Assembly: GCA_902598735.1 (NCBI GenBank)
Contig: CACKCM010000006.1
Location: 1-64,000 of the forward strand
Length of the DNA: 64,000 nt
From: an uncultured Pelagibacteraceae bacterium
GTDB taxonomy: Bacteria; Pseudomonadota; Alphaproteobacteria; Pelagibacterales; Pelagibacteraceae
Reading direction: 5' to 3'
Shown here piece after piece: positions 18,045 to 27,310 of this stretch. A model generated the notes under the pieces. That model had not been told where the DNA came from and did no database searches. It worked only from the letters and a program-made list of their open reading frames with translations. Within the stretch, counting starts at the first letter, position 1, and each line of letters begins with the position of its first letter. The translations under genes and the position numbers were made by a program.

Positions 18045-18914
18045 ATGTCAAAAAATATTTCTCTAGATGAGATAAAAAAATTTTGGCCTGAAAAAGCTCC
18101 TAATATTAATATTGTTCAAAAATATGTTAGAAAATATGAAAAAGAAAAAATTGTAATTAAATATGGTGGAAATGTTCTTATAGATAGAAATGTTTTTAAT
18201 AACTTTATTTCTGATATAAATGTTCTTAATAAATTAGGTTTATCCATAATTGTAGTTCATGGTGGTGGCCCAAGAATTAAAAGAGAACTAGATAAGAAAA
18301 AAATTGTTTCAAAATTTATTAATGGTTTGAGAATTACTGACAAAAATATAATTGATACTGTCGAAGAGGTATTAATTGATTTTAATAAAGATATAGTAAG
18401 TTCACTAAAAAAATTAGGTTCGGAAGCAACTTCATTTCACACTAAAACTAAAAATATCATAGAGGTAAAGCCAGAAAGAAAAGAACTTGGATTTGTAGGG
18501 ATACCAAGCAAGATTAATGATAGTTTTATTCATAATGCTTTAAGTAAAAATATAATTCCGATTATAGCTCCGTTAGGTTTAGGAGAGCATAATCAAACAT
18601 ATAATATTAATGGTGATACTGCAGCAAGCGCTATTGCAAAAAAACTTAAATCTAGAAGGCTGATCTTAATGACAAACGTTGAAGGGGTTTACGATGATCA
18701 GAAAAAACTAATATCGGAAATTAAACCATTCGATCTAGAAAATCTTATAAAATCGAAAGTTGTTCAAGGAGGCATGATACCTAAAATAGAAAATTGTGTT
18801 GATGCAGTCCAAAACGGAGTAAGAGGTGTAGTTATTCTAGACGGTAGAAAACCTCACTCAATTTTACATGAAATTTTTTCAGACACAGGATCTGGAACAT
18901 TAATAAGAGAATGA
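18045..18914 (+). CDS. argB: acetylglutamate kinase
   Basis: ArgB phosphorylates N-acetylglutamate, the second arginine step. The 289-residue amino-acid-kinase-fold protein has IKYGGNVL (residues 38-45), VVHGGGPRI (71-79), the NINGDTAASAIA substrate loop and a C-terminal GGMIPKIENC. The N-terminal helix extension (about residues 5-35) is of the kind found in arginine-inhibited hexameric enzymes. The ATG directly follows the yidC stop in the same frame. The GTP-binding gene engB (yihA), often between these two genes in Alphaproteobacteria, is absent here. Confidence 0.96.
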   Translation: MSKNISLDEIKKFWPEKAPNINIVQKYVRKYEKEKIVIKYGGNVLIDRNVFNNFISDINVLNKLGLSIIVVHGGGPRIKRELDKKKIVSKFINGLRITDKNIIDTVEEVLIDFNKDIVSSLKKLGSEATSFHTKTKNIIEVKPERKELGFVGIPSKINDSFIHNALSKNIIPIIAPLGLGEHNQTYNINGDTAASAIAKKLKSRRLILMTNVEGVYDDQKKLISEIKPFDLENLIKSKVVQGGMIPKIENCVDAVQNGVRGVVILDGRKPHSILHEIFSDTGSGTLIRE

Positions 18915-19576
18915 AAGACTTAAAAAATATAAAATTTTGGTTATTTGACTTAGACAATACGCTGTATGACGGCGCAACAAAAGTATTCGACCAAGTAGAT
19001 AAAAAAATGTCTAAATTTATCTCTGAAAAATTAAACGTCAGTATCGAAGAGGCTAGAAAAATTCAAAAAAACTATTTTCAAGAATATAACACAACTTTAA
19101 ACGGTATGATAAAAAATCACAAAATTGATGCGGATGAATTTTTAGAGTTTGTTCATGATGTTGATCTTAGTTTTTTAGCCAAAGATAAAGATCTTGAGGA
19201 AGAAATTAAAAAATTAGATGGAAAGAAAATAATTTTTACAAATGGCTCTAGAGCTCATGCAATCAATGTCACAAAAAGAATTGGAATAGATAAGCTTTTT
19301 GATGGAATATTTGATATACGAGATTGTGAATTTATTCCAAAGCCTTCTAAAGAGCCTTATAAAAAATTGGTAGAAAGTTACAAAATTGAGCCACAATATT
19401 GTATATTCTTTGAAGATATTGCTAGAAATTTAAAACCAGCATACGAATTAGGGATGAAAACCGTTTGGATAAAAAATGATGAACCTTGGGCAGCAAAATA
19501 TTCTGAGTCAGTTTTCATTGATTATAAGACTGACAGCCTAACAAAATTTTTAAAGGAGATTAATGAGTTACGATAA
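18911..19576 (+). CDS. HAD-superfamily hydrolase, pyrimidine 5'-nucleotidase-like
   Basis: A 221-residue HAD phosphatase with motif [10 protein letters not shown] (Asp13, Asp15), a helical cap (about 22-90), motif II IFTNGS (around residues 109-114), a motif III lysine in KPSKEP and motif [10 protein letters not shown]. The DNTLYDG form and length resemble the pyrimidine 5'-nucleotidase branch (TIGR01993-like), often beside argB or dapD in Alphaproteobacteria. The substrate is inferred, not shown. It overlaps argB by four bases and dapD by fourteen. Confidence 0.88.
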   Translation: MKDLKNIKFWLFDLDNTLYDGATKVFDQVDKKMSKFISEKLNVSIEEARKIQKNYFQEYNTTLNGMIKNHKIDADEFLEFVHDVDLSFLAKDKDLEEEIKKLDGKKIIFTNGSRAHAINVTKRIGIDKLFDGIFDIRDCEFIPKPSKEPYKKLVESYKIEPQYCIFFEDIARNLKPAYELGMKTVWIKNDEPWAAKYSESVFIDYKTDSLTKFLKEINELR

Positions 19577-20390
19577 ATTAGAAAAAATCATAAACGAGAG
19601 TTTTGAAAAAAAAGAAAAAGTAGGTCCAAAATCGGATAAAAAATTGATTAAAGCAATTGATGAAACAATAAATCTAGTCGATAGTGGAAAAATTAGAGTA
19701 GCAAATAAACAAAATGGCAATTGGGTTGTTAATCAATGGATTAAAAAAGCTATTTTGTTAAGCTTTAGAATAAATAAGATGGAAATGATGAAAGGTCCCT
19801 ACACTACTTGGTATGATAAAGTACCTGGAAAGACAGTGAAGTGGAAAGAAAAAGACTGGAAAAAAGCAGGGTATCGTCATGTTCCAAATGGGGTTGTTAG
19901 AAAAGGTGCATACATTGCTAAAAGTGTAGTTTTAATGCCTAGCTTTGTTAACTTAGGCGCTTATGTTGATGAAGGGACAATGATAGACACTTGGGCCTCT
20001 GTTGGTTCATGTGCACAAGTAGGAAAAAATTGTCATATTTCAGGAGGCGCAGGTATTGGAGGTGTGCTTGAACCTCTGCAAGCTGGCCCAGTAATTATCG
20101 AAGATAATTGTTTTATAGGCGCTCGATCTGAGATTGCTGAAGGTGTTCTAGTTCAAGAGGGTGCGGTATTATCTATGGGAGTTTATATTGGGGCTTCAAC
20201 AAAAATAGTGGATAGAGATACTGGAGAAATACATTTTGGAAAAGTTCCTGCATATTCAGTAGTTGTTCCTGGAAGCTTACCTAACAAAAAAAACTCTAGC
20301 GGGCCCTCATTGTATTGTGCAGTTATAGTTAAAAAAGTTGATGAGAAAACAAGAAGCAAAACTTCAATAAACGATTTACTCAGAGATTAA
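19563..20390 (+). CDS. dapD: 2,3,4,5-tetrahydropyridine-2,6-dicarboxylate N-succinyltransferase
   Basis: DapD succinylates tetrahydrodipicolinate, the committed step of the succinylase lysine/DAP route. The 275 residues form an N-terminal helical domain and a left-handed parallel beta-helix with hexapeptide repeats (about 100-235), visible as the [20 protein letters not shown] and GAGIGG stretches, plus [11 protein letters not shown]. The length is normal. It overlaps the HAD gene upstream and dapE by one base, so the two lysine genes are coupled. Confidence 0.97.
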   Translation: MSYDKLEKIINESFEKKEKVGPKSDKKLIKAIDETINLVDSGKIRVANKQNGNWVVNQWIKKAILLSFRINKMEMMKGPYTTWYDKVPGKTVKWKEKDWKKAGYRHVPNGVVRKGAYIAKSVVLMPSFVNLGAYVDEGTMIDTWASVGSCAQVGKNCHISGGAGIGGVLEPLQAGPVIIEDNCFIGARSEIAEGVLVQEGAVLSMGVYIGASTKIVDRDTGEIHFGKVPAYSVVVPGSLPNKKNSSGPSLYCAVIVKKVDEKTRSKTSINDLLRD

Positions 20391-21547
20391 TGACTATAGT
20401 TAACGAATTACAATTATCCAAAGATTTAATAAGATTTCCTAGTGTTACTCCGAAAGATGCTGGAGCAATTAAATTTCTTAGTAAAAAGTTAAAAAAATTA
20501 GGCTTTAAATGTACGATATTGGAATTTAAAGACAAGAAAAGCAAACCGATAAAAAATCTTTACGCAAGAATAGGTAAAAAAAGACCAAATCTTTGTTACG
20601 CTGGGCACACTGACGTAGTGCCACCTGGAAATATAAAAGATTGGACTATTAATCCCTTTAAACCTCTTGTCAAAAAAAATTATTTAATAGGAAGAGGTGC
20701 TAATGATATGAAAAGCTCAATAGCGTGCTTTGTGGCAGCTGCAAGTAAGTTTTTACAAAATAATCGAAAATTTAATGGTTCAATAAGTTTCTTAATTACT
20801 GGTGATGAAGAGGGTTACGCAATAAATGGCACAAAAAAAGTTGTAGATTACCTAAAAAAAAAAGGAGAAAAAATTGATTTTTGTATTGTAGGTGAGCCGA
20901 CAAATCCAAACAAACTTGGCGAAATGATAAAAATTGGAAGAAGAGGAAGTCTTTCAGGAAAAATTGAAATCACTGGTACTCAAGGGCATATAGCATATCC
21001 TCATCTATCAAATAATCCAATAAATACTATGGTTGCTATATGCAAAAAACTTAAAGAAAATAAACTTGATAAAGGTAATAAAAATTTTCAACCCTCTAAT
21101 TTAGAGTTCACATCTATAAACGTGGATAATAAAGCTCATAATGTAATTCCAGCTAGGGCAAAAGCTCAATTCAATATTAGATACAATAATTTGCATACGG
21201 CTGGATCTTTAAAGAAAAAAATAAGCTTTATCGTTAAAAAATTGAGTAAAAAAAATAAGTGTAATTATAAAATTGATTTTATGACAAACGGTGATGCTTT
21301 TTTGACAAAACCAGGAAAGACTATTTTTATGGCAAAAAAAATTATAAAAAAAATAACAAAAATAAATCCAAAATTATCTACAACTGGGGGCACTTCGGAT
21401 GCAAGATTTATTAAAAAAATTTCTCCTTGTCTTGAATTTGGACTTGTAAATAAAACTATGCATAGAGTAGATGAGTGCGTCTCGTTAACTGATTTAAAAA
21501 AACTTACGAAAATATATAACAATATTTTAGTCGAGTATTTTAAGTGA
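20390..21547 (+). CDS. dapE: succinyl-diaminopimelate desuccinylase
   Basis: DapE is the di-zinc peptidase that removes succinate from N-succinyl-LL-DAP. The 385-residue M20-family protein has the zinc motifs YAGHTDVVPPG, GANDMKSS and ITGDEEGYAINGT (catalytic Glu in the EE pair), a dimerisation domain (about 180-290), the zinc-ligand Glu in CIVGEPTNP and the C-terminal His in TMHRVDE. It begins on the last base of dapD and ends in GTGA overlapping the SET gene. Confidence 0.96.
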   Translation: MTIVNELQLSKDLIRFPSVTPKDAGAIKFLSKKLKKLGFKCTILEFKDKKSKPIKNLYARIGKKRPNLCYAGHTDVVPPGNIKDWTINPFKPLVKKNYLIGRGANDMKSSIACFVAAASKFLQNNRKFNGSISFLITGDEEGYAINGTKKVVDYLKKKGEKIDFCIVGEPTNPNKLGEMIKIGRRGSLSGKIEITGTQGHIAYPHLSNNPINTMVAICKKLKENKLDKGNKNFQPSNLEFTSINVDNKAHNVIPARAKAQFNIRYNNLHTAGSLKKKISFIVKKLSKKNKCNYKIDFMTNGDAFLTKPGKTIFMAKKIIKKITKINPKLSTTGGTSDARFIKKISPCLEFGLVNKTMHRVDECVSLTDLKKLTKIYNNILVEYFK

Positions 21548-22011
21548 AGATATACAAAATTAAAAAGTCTAGGATTGATAAAAACGGTTTATACGCCAAC
21601 CAAAACATTAAAAAAGGAACTAAGATAATTGAGTATAAAGGAAAAATTATCTCAGTAAAACAAAGTGAAACAAATCCTAAATTTGACAATGAGAAAGCTA
21701 TTTATCTTTTTAATATTAATAAAAAATATGATCTTGACGGAGATTTTAAATTTAATACAGCCCGGCTTATTAATCACTCCTGCGAACCAAATTGCGAAGT
21801 TTTTGGTTCAGGATTAAAGATATGGGTATATGCAATGAAAGATATTTTAAAAGACGAGGAGCTATCTTATGATTATGGTTTCAGTTTCGACTCAGATTTT
21901 AAACAATTTCCGTGCAATTGCGGATCTAATAATTGTGCAGGCTATATAGTTCGTGAGGGTTCTAGATGGCGAATAAAAAATACTAAAAAAAGAAAAAGAT
22001 TGAAGATATGA
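21544..22011 (+). CDS. SET-domain protein, putative lysine methyltransferase
   Basis: A 155-residue stand-alone SET domain. Visible are the N-terminal strand GLYANQNIKKGTKIIEYKG, the pseudoknot motif RLINHSCEPNC (residues 74-84), ELSYDYG (106-112) and a post-SET cysteine cluster CNCGSNNC (124-131) that with Cys84 could bind zinc. The catalytic Tyr is likely in YDYG. SET enzymes methylate protein lysines with SAM; the bacterial substrate here is unknown. The start is GTG inside the dapE stop (GTGA), and its own stop overlaps the next ATG, so it is coupled to both neighbours. Confidence 0.88.
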   Translation: MKIYKIKKSRIDKNGLYANQNIKKGTKIIEYKGKIISVKQSETNPKFDNEKAIYLFNINKKYDLDGDFKFNTARLINHSCEPNCEVFGSGLKIWVYAMKDILKDEELSYDYGFSFDSDFKQFPCNCGSNNCAGYIVREGSRWRIKNTKKRKRLKI

Positions 22012-23144
22012 AAAAAATTTTATTTGTAACTACAAGAAATCCTTTTTCCGGACGTTACTCTGGAGATGTAATAAGATCATTAAAAATAATAAATCTTTTA
22101 AAGAAAAAATTTGAATTACACATTATCTGTTTAAAAGATAAAAGTGAAAAAAATAACGAGAAAAATTTAATTTCATTTAATTATCCTAATTTGTTTTTAA
22201 AATTTATTTATTGCTTGATTTCTTTTTTTAAATTTCAACCATTACAATTTGGTCTTTTTTTTTCCAGAGATCTCAAAATTTATATTGAAGATAATGCAGA
22301 TAAATATGACTATTTATTTTTTTATCATATTAGATCAAGTCAATATTTGCCAAAAAATTATTATGGAAAAACAATAATTGAGATGGGTGATTTATACTCA
22401 GAAAATTATTATCAGACATATGAATATCTTAATTTTTTAAATCCACTAAAATTTATTTATTATTTAGAGAGTTATTTAGTAAAAAAAATAGAGAATAAAA
22501 TTTTAAATGATTTTGATAAAATTATTTTATTTTCGAAAAAAGAAGCAGACCGAATTGACAAAAAATTTAAAAATAAGATTATTCAAATTAATGAGTCTAT
22601 TGATCAAATAAAAAATAAATATGTATTTTCAAAAGACAATTTTAGAATACTTTTTGTAGGAAATCTTAATTATCTTCCAAATCTGTTAGCCTGCAAATAT
22701 TTTATTAAAAATATTTTTCCTAAACTTAAACTTGAATTTCCTTTGATCAAGTTTTGTATGATAGGTAGCATAAATAAGTTTAATAGATTTTTCTTAAAAA
22801 ATAACTCAAGCATTGAAACTTTAGGAGCAAAAAAAGATTTATCAAAATATATAAAAAATTCTATCTGTGGTTTAGCAAATTTAGAAATAGCTACAGGTGT
22901 TCAGGGAAAAGTGCTTACATATATGTCGTGGGGACTGCCTGTTATATGTTCTAAAAAAGTTGCACAAAATATTGGTTTAAATGTTCTAAGCTACAATAAT
23001 GACAAAGATTTAATTAAAAAATTCTCAAATTTAAAAACAAATAAACAAAAATGTAATCAATTATCAAAAAATTCATTGAAATTTTCCAAAGGCCTTAATT
23101 GGAAGAAAGTTGGCTTAAAATATTTGAAGTTATTTAATTTTTAA
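22008..23144 (+). CDS. glycosyltransferase family 4-like
   Basis: A 378-residue GT-B type glycosyltransferase. The N-terminal Rossmann half starts KKILFVTTRNPFSGRYSGD, a common glycosyltransferase opening with the Gly-rich SGD turn. The C-terminal half has ILFVGNLNYLPN and the acceptor/donor segment GVQGKVLTYMSWGLPVICS. No membrane helix is clear. It follows the SET gene with an ATGA overlap and ends four bases into convergent truA. A role in surface polysaccharide is inferred; donor and acceptor cannot be told from sequence. Confidence 0.85.
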   Translation: MKKILFVTTRNPFSGRYSGDVIRSLKIINLLKKKFELHIICLKDKSEKNNEKNLISFNYPNLFLKFIYCLISFFKFQPLQFGLFFSRDLKIYIEDNADKYDYLFFYHIRSSQYLPKNYYGKTIIEMGDLYSENYYQTYEYLNFLNPLKFIYYLESYLVKKIENKILNDFDKIILFSKKEADRIDKKFKNKIIQINESIDQIKNKYVFSKDNFRILFVGNLNYLPNLLACKYFIKNIFPKLKLEFPLIKFCMIGSINKFNRFFLKNNSSIETLGAKKDLSKYIKNSICGLANLEIATGVQGKVLTYMSWGLPVICSKKVAQNIGLNVLSYNNDKDLIKKFSNLKTNKQKCNQLSKNSLKFSKGLNWKKVGLKYLKLFNF

Positions 23145-23881
23145 TAAAATACTTTTTTTAAAAATAGACCTTCTGCAGGCGCAGGAGGGGCACAACTTGA
23201 ACGTCTTTTTGATTTAATAATTTTTTTAATTTTACTTGAATTCCATTTTCTCTCGCCAACATATTTCAAACATCCAACCATTGATCTGACTTGTTTTTGT
23301 AAAAAAGACTTAGAAATAAATTTAATAAAAATTTTATCTCCTTTTTTTATAATATTCGCACTTTTAATAGTTCTTATTGGACTAGCAGCAGTGCATGATG
23401 AGGATCTGAATGCAGAAAAATCGTGAGTGCCTATAAAATATTTAATTGCCTTTTTCATTTCTCTTATATCTAAATTCTTATTAATTAACCATCCCCGATT
23501 AAAATCAATAACTGGTTTTGCTAATCTATTTATAATTACATATTCGTATTCTCTTTTTTTTGCACTGTGTCTAGCATGAAATTTAAATTTTTTTTTTTTT
23601 AAACTTAATACTGAAATTGGATATTTTTTTAAAAAAAAATTTACTGTAGATAAAAATTTATATTCATTTTTTATTTCACTTTTAGAATAAAAATTAGCAC
23701 TTTGTCCTATAGCATTTACTCCAGCATCCGTCCGACCAGATCCAATTATTTTTATTTGTGTCCTAAGTGTTTTTTTAAGGGCTATTTCCAATGTTTCCTG
23801 TATCGATTTACTATTTTTTTGAATTTGCCACCCTGAAAAGTTTCTACCCAAATATTCAATAACAATTTGATAATTTGTCAA
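23141..23881 (-). CDS. truA: tRNA pseudouridine(38-40) synthase
   Basis: TruA makes pseudouridine at tRNA positions 38-40. The 246-residue protein carries the catalytic-Asp motif GSGRTDAGVNAIGQ (Asp52), RHSAKKREYEY, and a C-terminal FLQKQVRSMVGCL. The length is typical. A run of 13 T on the plus strand (23588-23600) encodes a lysine stretch near residue 97 and could be a slippage site. Its ATG overlaps the fmt stop by four bases, so it is the last gene in the def-fmt-truA unit. Confidence 0.96.
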   Translation of the reverse strand: MTNYQIVIEYLGRNFSGWQIQKNSKSIQETLEIALKKTLRTQIKIIGSGRTDAGVNAIGQSANFYSKSEIKNEYKFLSTVNFFLKKYPISVLSLKKKKFKFHARHSAKKREYEYVIINRLAKPVIDFNRGWLINKNLDIREMKKAIKYFIGTHDFSAFRSSSCTAASPIRTIKSANIIKKGDKIFIKFISKSFLQKQVRSMVGCLKYVGERKWNSSKIKKIIKSKRRSSCAPPAPAEGLFLKKVFY

Positions 23882-24795
23882 ATCAATATTTCACCTTCTG
23901 TTATCTTATAACCAGCTAAAAAATCCTCAGTTTTTAAAATTTTCTTTCCTTCTTTTTGCAAAGATAAAATCCTAATTGCCTTGTCTCCACAAGCAACAGT
24001 AAGCTTTTTGTCTAAAACTTCTCCGGTTTTTCCAGCTTGGTCAACTTCTATTGCTTCAAAAATTTTTATTCTATTATTTTTATGTTTAAACCAGACGCCA
24101 GGAAAAGGATTTAAACCATTGATTATAGCTATTAAATTTTTTGCTGGCATATTCCATTTTATTTCGGAGTCTTTTTTATCAATTTTTTTTGCATAAGTCG
24201 CTTTGCTTTCGTCCTGATCTTTAAAAACGTGTTTATTTTCTTCAATCAAAAGAAGTGTTTTTAAAATAAGTTTAGAACCCAGTTTAGCTAATTTTTTGCT
24301 CAATAAATTTAAATTATCTTTTTTTTCAATTGTTACTTTTTCTTGAAGCAAGCAAGGTCCTGTATCAAGTTTAGGAACAATTTTCATTATAGATATTCCT
24401 GTTTCTTTATCCATTTCAATTATTGATCTCTGTATTGGTGCTGCCCCTCTCCATCTTGGTAAAAGCGATGCATGAACATTGATAAAATTTATACTTTTAA
24501 TATTTAAAAACTCTCTTGGAATGATTTTTCCATAGGCAGCAACCACAACAACATCAGGGTTGAGTTTTTTTATAAAATTTAATTCTTCAAAATCTAGTTT
24601 TTTAGGATTTCTAACAATTAATTTATTTTTTTTTGAAAATTCTTCAACTGGAGAAATATTTATTTTTTGTCCGCGATTACTTTTTTTTGGATTTTGAGTG
24701 TAAACAGCTAATAAATTATGTGAAGATTTAAGAAGAGAATTTAAAATTGGAACAGCAAATTCTGGGGTTCCCATAAAAATTAATTTTAATGACAT
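23878..24795 (-). CDS. fmt: methionyl-tRNA formyltransferase
   Basis: Fmt formylates initiator Met-tRNA using 10-formyl-THF. The 305 residues have MGTPEFAVPIL (residues 8-18), the formyl-THF site VHASLLPRWRGAAPIQ with its catalytic His, Asp in KLDTGPCL, and a C-terminal OB-like domain with NPFPGVWF. It lies two bases downstream of def, the enzyme that later removes the formyl group, and overlaps truA. Confidence 0.97.
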   Translation of the reverse strand: MSLKLIFMGTPEFAVPILNSLLKSSHNLLAVYTQNPKKSNRGQKINISPVEEFSKKNKLIVRNPKKLDFEELNFIKKLNPDVVVVAAYGKIIPREFLNIKSINFINVHASLLPRWRGAAPIQRSIIEMDKETGISIMKIVPKLDTGPCLLQEKVTIEKKDNLNLLSKKLAKLGSKLILKTLLLIEENKHVFKDQDESKATYAKKIDKKDSEIKWNMPAKNLIAIINGLNPFPGVWFKHKNNRIKIFEAIEVDQAGKTGEVLDKKLTVACGDKAIRILSLQKEGKKILKTEDFLAGYKITEGEILI

Positions 24796-24797
24796 TT

Positions 24798-25322
24798 TTA
24801 TAAAATAATTTTATTCGTGTCTTTCTTTTGTTTAATTAATTTTTTTATAATCATATCCTTTTTAAGTTTAGATAAATAATCAACAAATAATACTCCATTT
24901 AAATGATCTACCTCGTGCTGAACACAAGTAGCTAAAATACCTTCAGCTTTTAAATTTTTTTTCTTACCGTAATAATCAATATAATCTAAATGGCACTCAG
25001 CTGGTCTCTCTATTTTTGCAAAATGTCCGGGGAGAGATAAACAGCCCTCTTCGTGAATTGAAGTGTTTTTTGATTTAAAAGTAATTATCGGATTAATCAA
25101 AAATAAGGGGTTTTTTTTTTCACTTTCTTTGGAAATGTCTATTACTATAATCTGTTTAAGGATACCAATCTGAACAGCTGCTAAACCAATTCCGGGAGCC
25201 TCGTACATTGTTGTTAACATTTCATCCATTAACTTACGTAATTTATCATCTACATTTTCCAAAGGTTGGCTTTTTTCTCTTAAAATAGGATCAGGCTCTA
25301 TTACTATTTCTCTTTTAATCAT
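24798..25322 (-). CDS. def: peptide deformylase
   Basis: Def removes the N-formyl group from nascent proteins, using a metal ion. All three motifs are present in 174 residues: GIGLAAVQIG (motif I), EEGCLSLPG (motif II, Cys ligand) and HEVDHLNG (motif III, two His ligands and Glu). The length and the iron-type signature are normal. It is followed by fmt after two bases; the unknown envelope gene upstream ends 18 bases before it. Confidence 0.97.
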   Translation of the reverse strand: MIKREIVIEPDPILREKSQPLENVDDKLRKLMDEMLTTMYEAPGIGLAAVQIGILKQIIVIDISKESEKKNPLFLINPIITFKSKNTSIHEEGCLSLPGHFAKIERPAECHLDYIDYYGKKKNLKAEGILATCVQHEVDHLNGVLFVDYLSKLKKDMIIKKLIKQKKDTNKIIL

Positions 25323-25340
25323 ATTCCAATTATATTCTAA

Positions 25341-27077
25341 TTAAACTCTCTGGGGTAGAGCAGAAATTAAAATTTTATTTCTAATTTTTATAAGATTCAT
25401 TTTATTTAAAAGATTTGTAATAAAATAAATTGTTTCAGCATCTAATTCATTTGGTTCATCTTCACCTATTATCTCAATAATTTTTAATGTTAAGAATGCA
25501 TTTTGTTTTTTTTCTATTAATTCAGATAAATTCTCAGGCACAGAATATTTTGAGGATAGATCGTTATAATCAAAATTTGCTGGTATTTTAAAACCATCTT
25601 TTATAAGTGAGTCAACTAACGCTAAATCCTTTGCAGAATAAAAATATTTTCTATTCTTGCTAATTTTTTTGAAAATTTTTTGTATCTCTTTTTGAATTTT
25701 TTTGTCACTATCGTTTTCAACATATAATTTAAGAATTTTTGACTGATGAAGAACCTTATCGTTATATTTAATTTTACCTAGTTCAAACTCTTGATCATTT
25801 AACATTCTACTTTCGGCAAGTTCTCGATAGTTTTTAGGCACGTTTTCTAAACCAATTTCTTTCAGAGAGTCACTTAAGAATTTAGAGTAGATATTTAAAA
25901 TTTTATCTTTCTTAAATAGTTCTTCAAGTAAAAAGAGATATTCGACTTTTGTTTCAAAATTTTCTGACAGTAAGTACTTTTGATAAATTAATGAACGTCC
26001 ATCACTTGATTCTAAAGTTTGATGTATATTCTTGGCATTAATAAGTGTGCTTAATTCAAATTTTTTTTGTTTATATATGTCAAAGATAATTTTTGCATTA
26101 ACTTGCCCATTATTTGCTGCCCGTTCCAAATCTCTTAATTTATCTTTATCATTTGTATCTTCTAATTTAATTAAGTTGGCAGCATTTAAGTATTTCCAAA
26201 TCTCTTTTTTTGTTTTCTTTGTTGGCTCATAATTAAAATCTTTAATAGTTACACTTGAAAGATAAAAATTAAGTAAATTTTTTTCATTTATCTTATTTGT
26301 AGTCTTATCTGAAATACCTAATAAAAAATTTATCTTGTCGTCAAAAAAGGCATCAGATTTTTTTTGCTCTCTTAAAAGATCTAGTAAAAGCTGAGCTTGG
26401 GATTTCTGGTTACTAAAAACAAAACAGTAAATCTTGAATTTTTCTAAATAAGGATCTCTTATTTTGCTATCGATAAATTTTATTTTTTCACAGCCCTCTT
26501 TTATATTTGCCTGCGCAATATTTTCATCAACAAGATACTGTATTACTCGACTTTTACCCTCAAACTCCTCATTTTGTTTCAAAAAAGACTCTATCAGATC
26601 CGATTTATTATTATCTATAAGCCAATTAATTTTTAATTTAACAAATTCATTATCACTCATTCCCTCCGGAGGATAAGAAAACGATAGAAAAATATTTTCA
26701 AAAATTTCACTTGATGTTTTTGATAATCTTATTTTATTTAATCTTTTAATGCTAGCTCTGATATCCTCTGCATCAGAAGTAGACCACATATTTAAATTAA
26801 AATCGAAATCGGCTGGATCATAAATTCCAAATACTTTAACTACCTCGCCTTCATATGAAAGGTTATCCTCAATTTTAATAGTTTCTTCATCATTAGAATT
26901 TAATGAATTGTTTAAATTTATTTTTTTTGAATTACTATTTTCGGGTGTATTTGATGTTGTAGTTATATCCTTTTTTTTATTCTTCCAAATATCAATTTTC
27001 TCCTCTCCCAGCACAGGGCTTAAGGATGAAATCAAAATTAAAAATGTTAAAAAGTTTTTAAAGCTTTTTAATATCAT
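25341..27077 (-). CDS. large secreted protein of unknown function (578 residues)
   Basis: I do not recognise the family. The N-terminus KSFKNFLTFLILISSLSPVLG is a likely Sec signal peptide cleaved near residue 24, so the protein is expected in the periplasm. A low-complexity Ser/Asn/Thr stretch follows (about 35-65), then FGIYDPADFDFNLNMWSTSDAEDIR and a long alpha-helical body whose repeated 30-40 residue helix pairs suggest a solenoid or TPR-like fold. It overlaps a 59-residue membrane-protein gene upstream by 20 bases, so the two are probably coupled. In related Alphaproteobacteria unknown envelope genes also lie near aroK. Confidence 0.72.
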   Translation of the reverse strand: MILKSFKNFLTFLILISSLSPVLGEEKIDIWKNKKKDITTTSNTPENSNSKKINLNNSLNSNDEETIKIEDNLSYEGEVVKVFGIYDPADFDFNLNMWSTSDAEDIRASIKRLNKIRLSKTSSEIFENIFLSFSYPPEGMSDNEFVKLKINWLIDNNKSDLIESFLKQNEEFEGKSRVIQYLVDENIAQANIKEGCEKIKFIDSKIRDPYLEKFKIYCFVFSNQKSQAQLLLDLLREQKKSDAFFDDKINFLLGISDKTTNKINEKNLLNFYLSSVTIKDFNYEPTKKTKKEIWKYLNAANLIKLEDTNDKDKLRDLERAANNGQVNAKIIFDIYKQKKFELSTLINAKNIHQTLESSDGRSLIYQKYLLSENFETKVEYLFLLEELFKKDKILNIYSKFLSDSLKEIGLENVPKNYRELAESRMLNDQEFELGKIKYNDKVLHQSKILKLYVENDSDKKIQKEIQKIFKKISKNRKYFYSAKDLALVDSLIKDGFKIPANFDYNDLSSKYSVPENLSELIEKKQNAFLTLKIIEIIGEDEPNELDAETIYFITNLLNKMNLIKIRNKILISALPQRV

Positions 27078-27237
27078 TTGTAATATCTATGTCGTATTTT
27101 TTTTGAGGACTAGGAAATTTAATTTTTTCAATTAAAAAAATTGAAAAAATAAAAACTAAAATGGCTATAAATAATTTAATCAACCATCTTAAGATTGAAC
27201 TACCTAAACTTGGTTGTCTGTTGTATTTAAGTTGCAT
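27058..27237 (-). CDS. small single-pass membrane protein (59 residues), hypothetical
   Basis: ATG 27237 to TAA 27058 encodes MQLKYNRQPSLGSSILRWLI, a hydrophobic segment KLFIAILVFIFSIFLIEKI and a hydrophilic tail FPSPQKKYDIDITNDIKKL. It predicts a basic cytoplasmic N-terminus, one membrane helix and a periplasmic tail. It fills the gap before the 578-residue secreted protein and overlaps it by 20 bases in another frame. Composition and placement argue for a real gene. No family is known to me; a partner for the secreted protein is an inference from coupling. Confidence 0.68.
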   Translation of the reverse strand: MQLKYNRQPSLGSSILRWLIKLFIAILVFIFSIFLIEKIKFPSPQKKYDIDITNDIKKL

Positions 27238-27310
27238 AGTTTAAGAATTAATTTAAACTCAATAATTAAGACATATTTATGAAAAATCAAATTCAAAATC
27301 TGATAATAAA

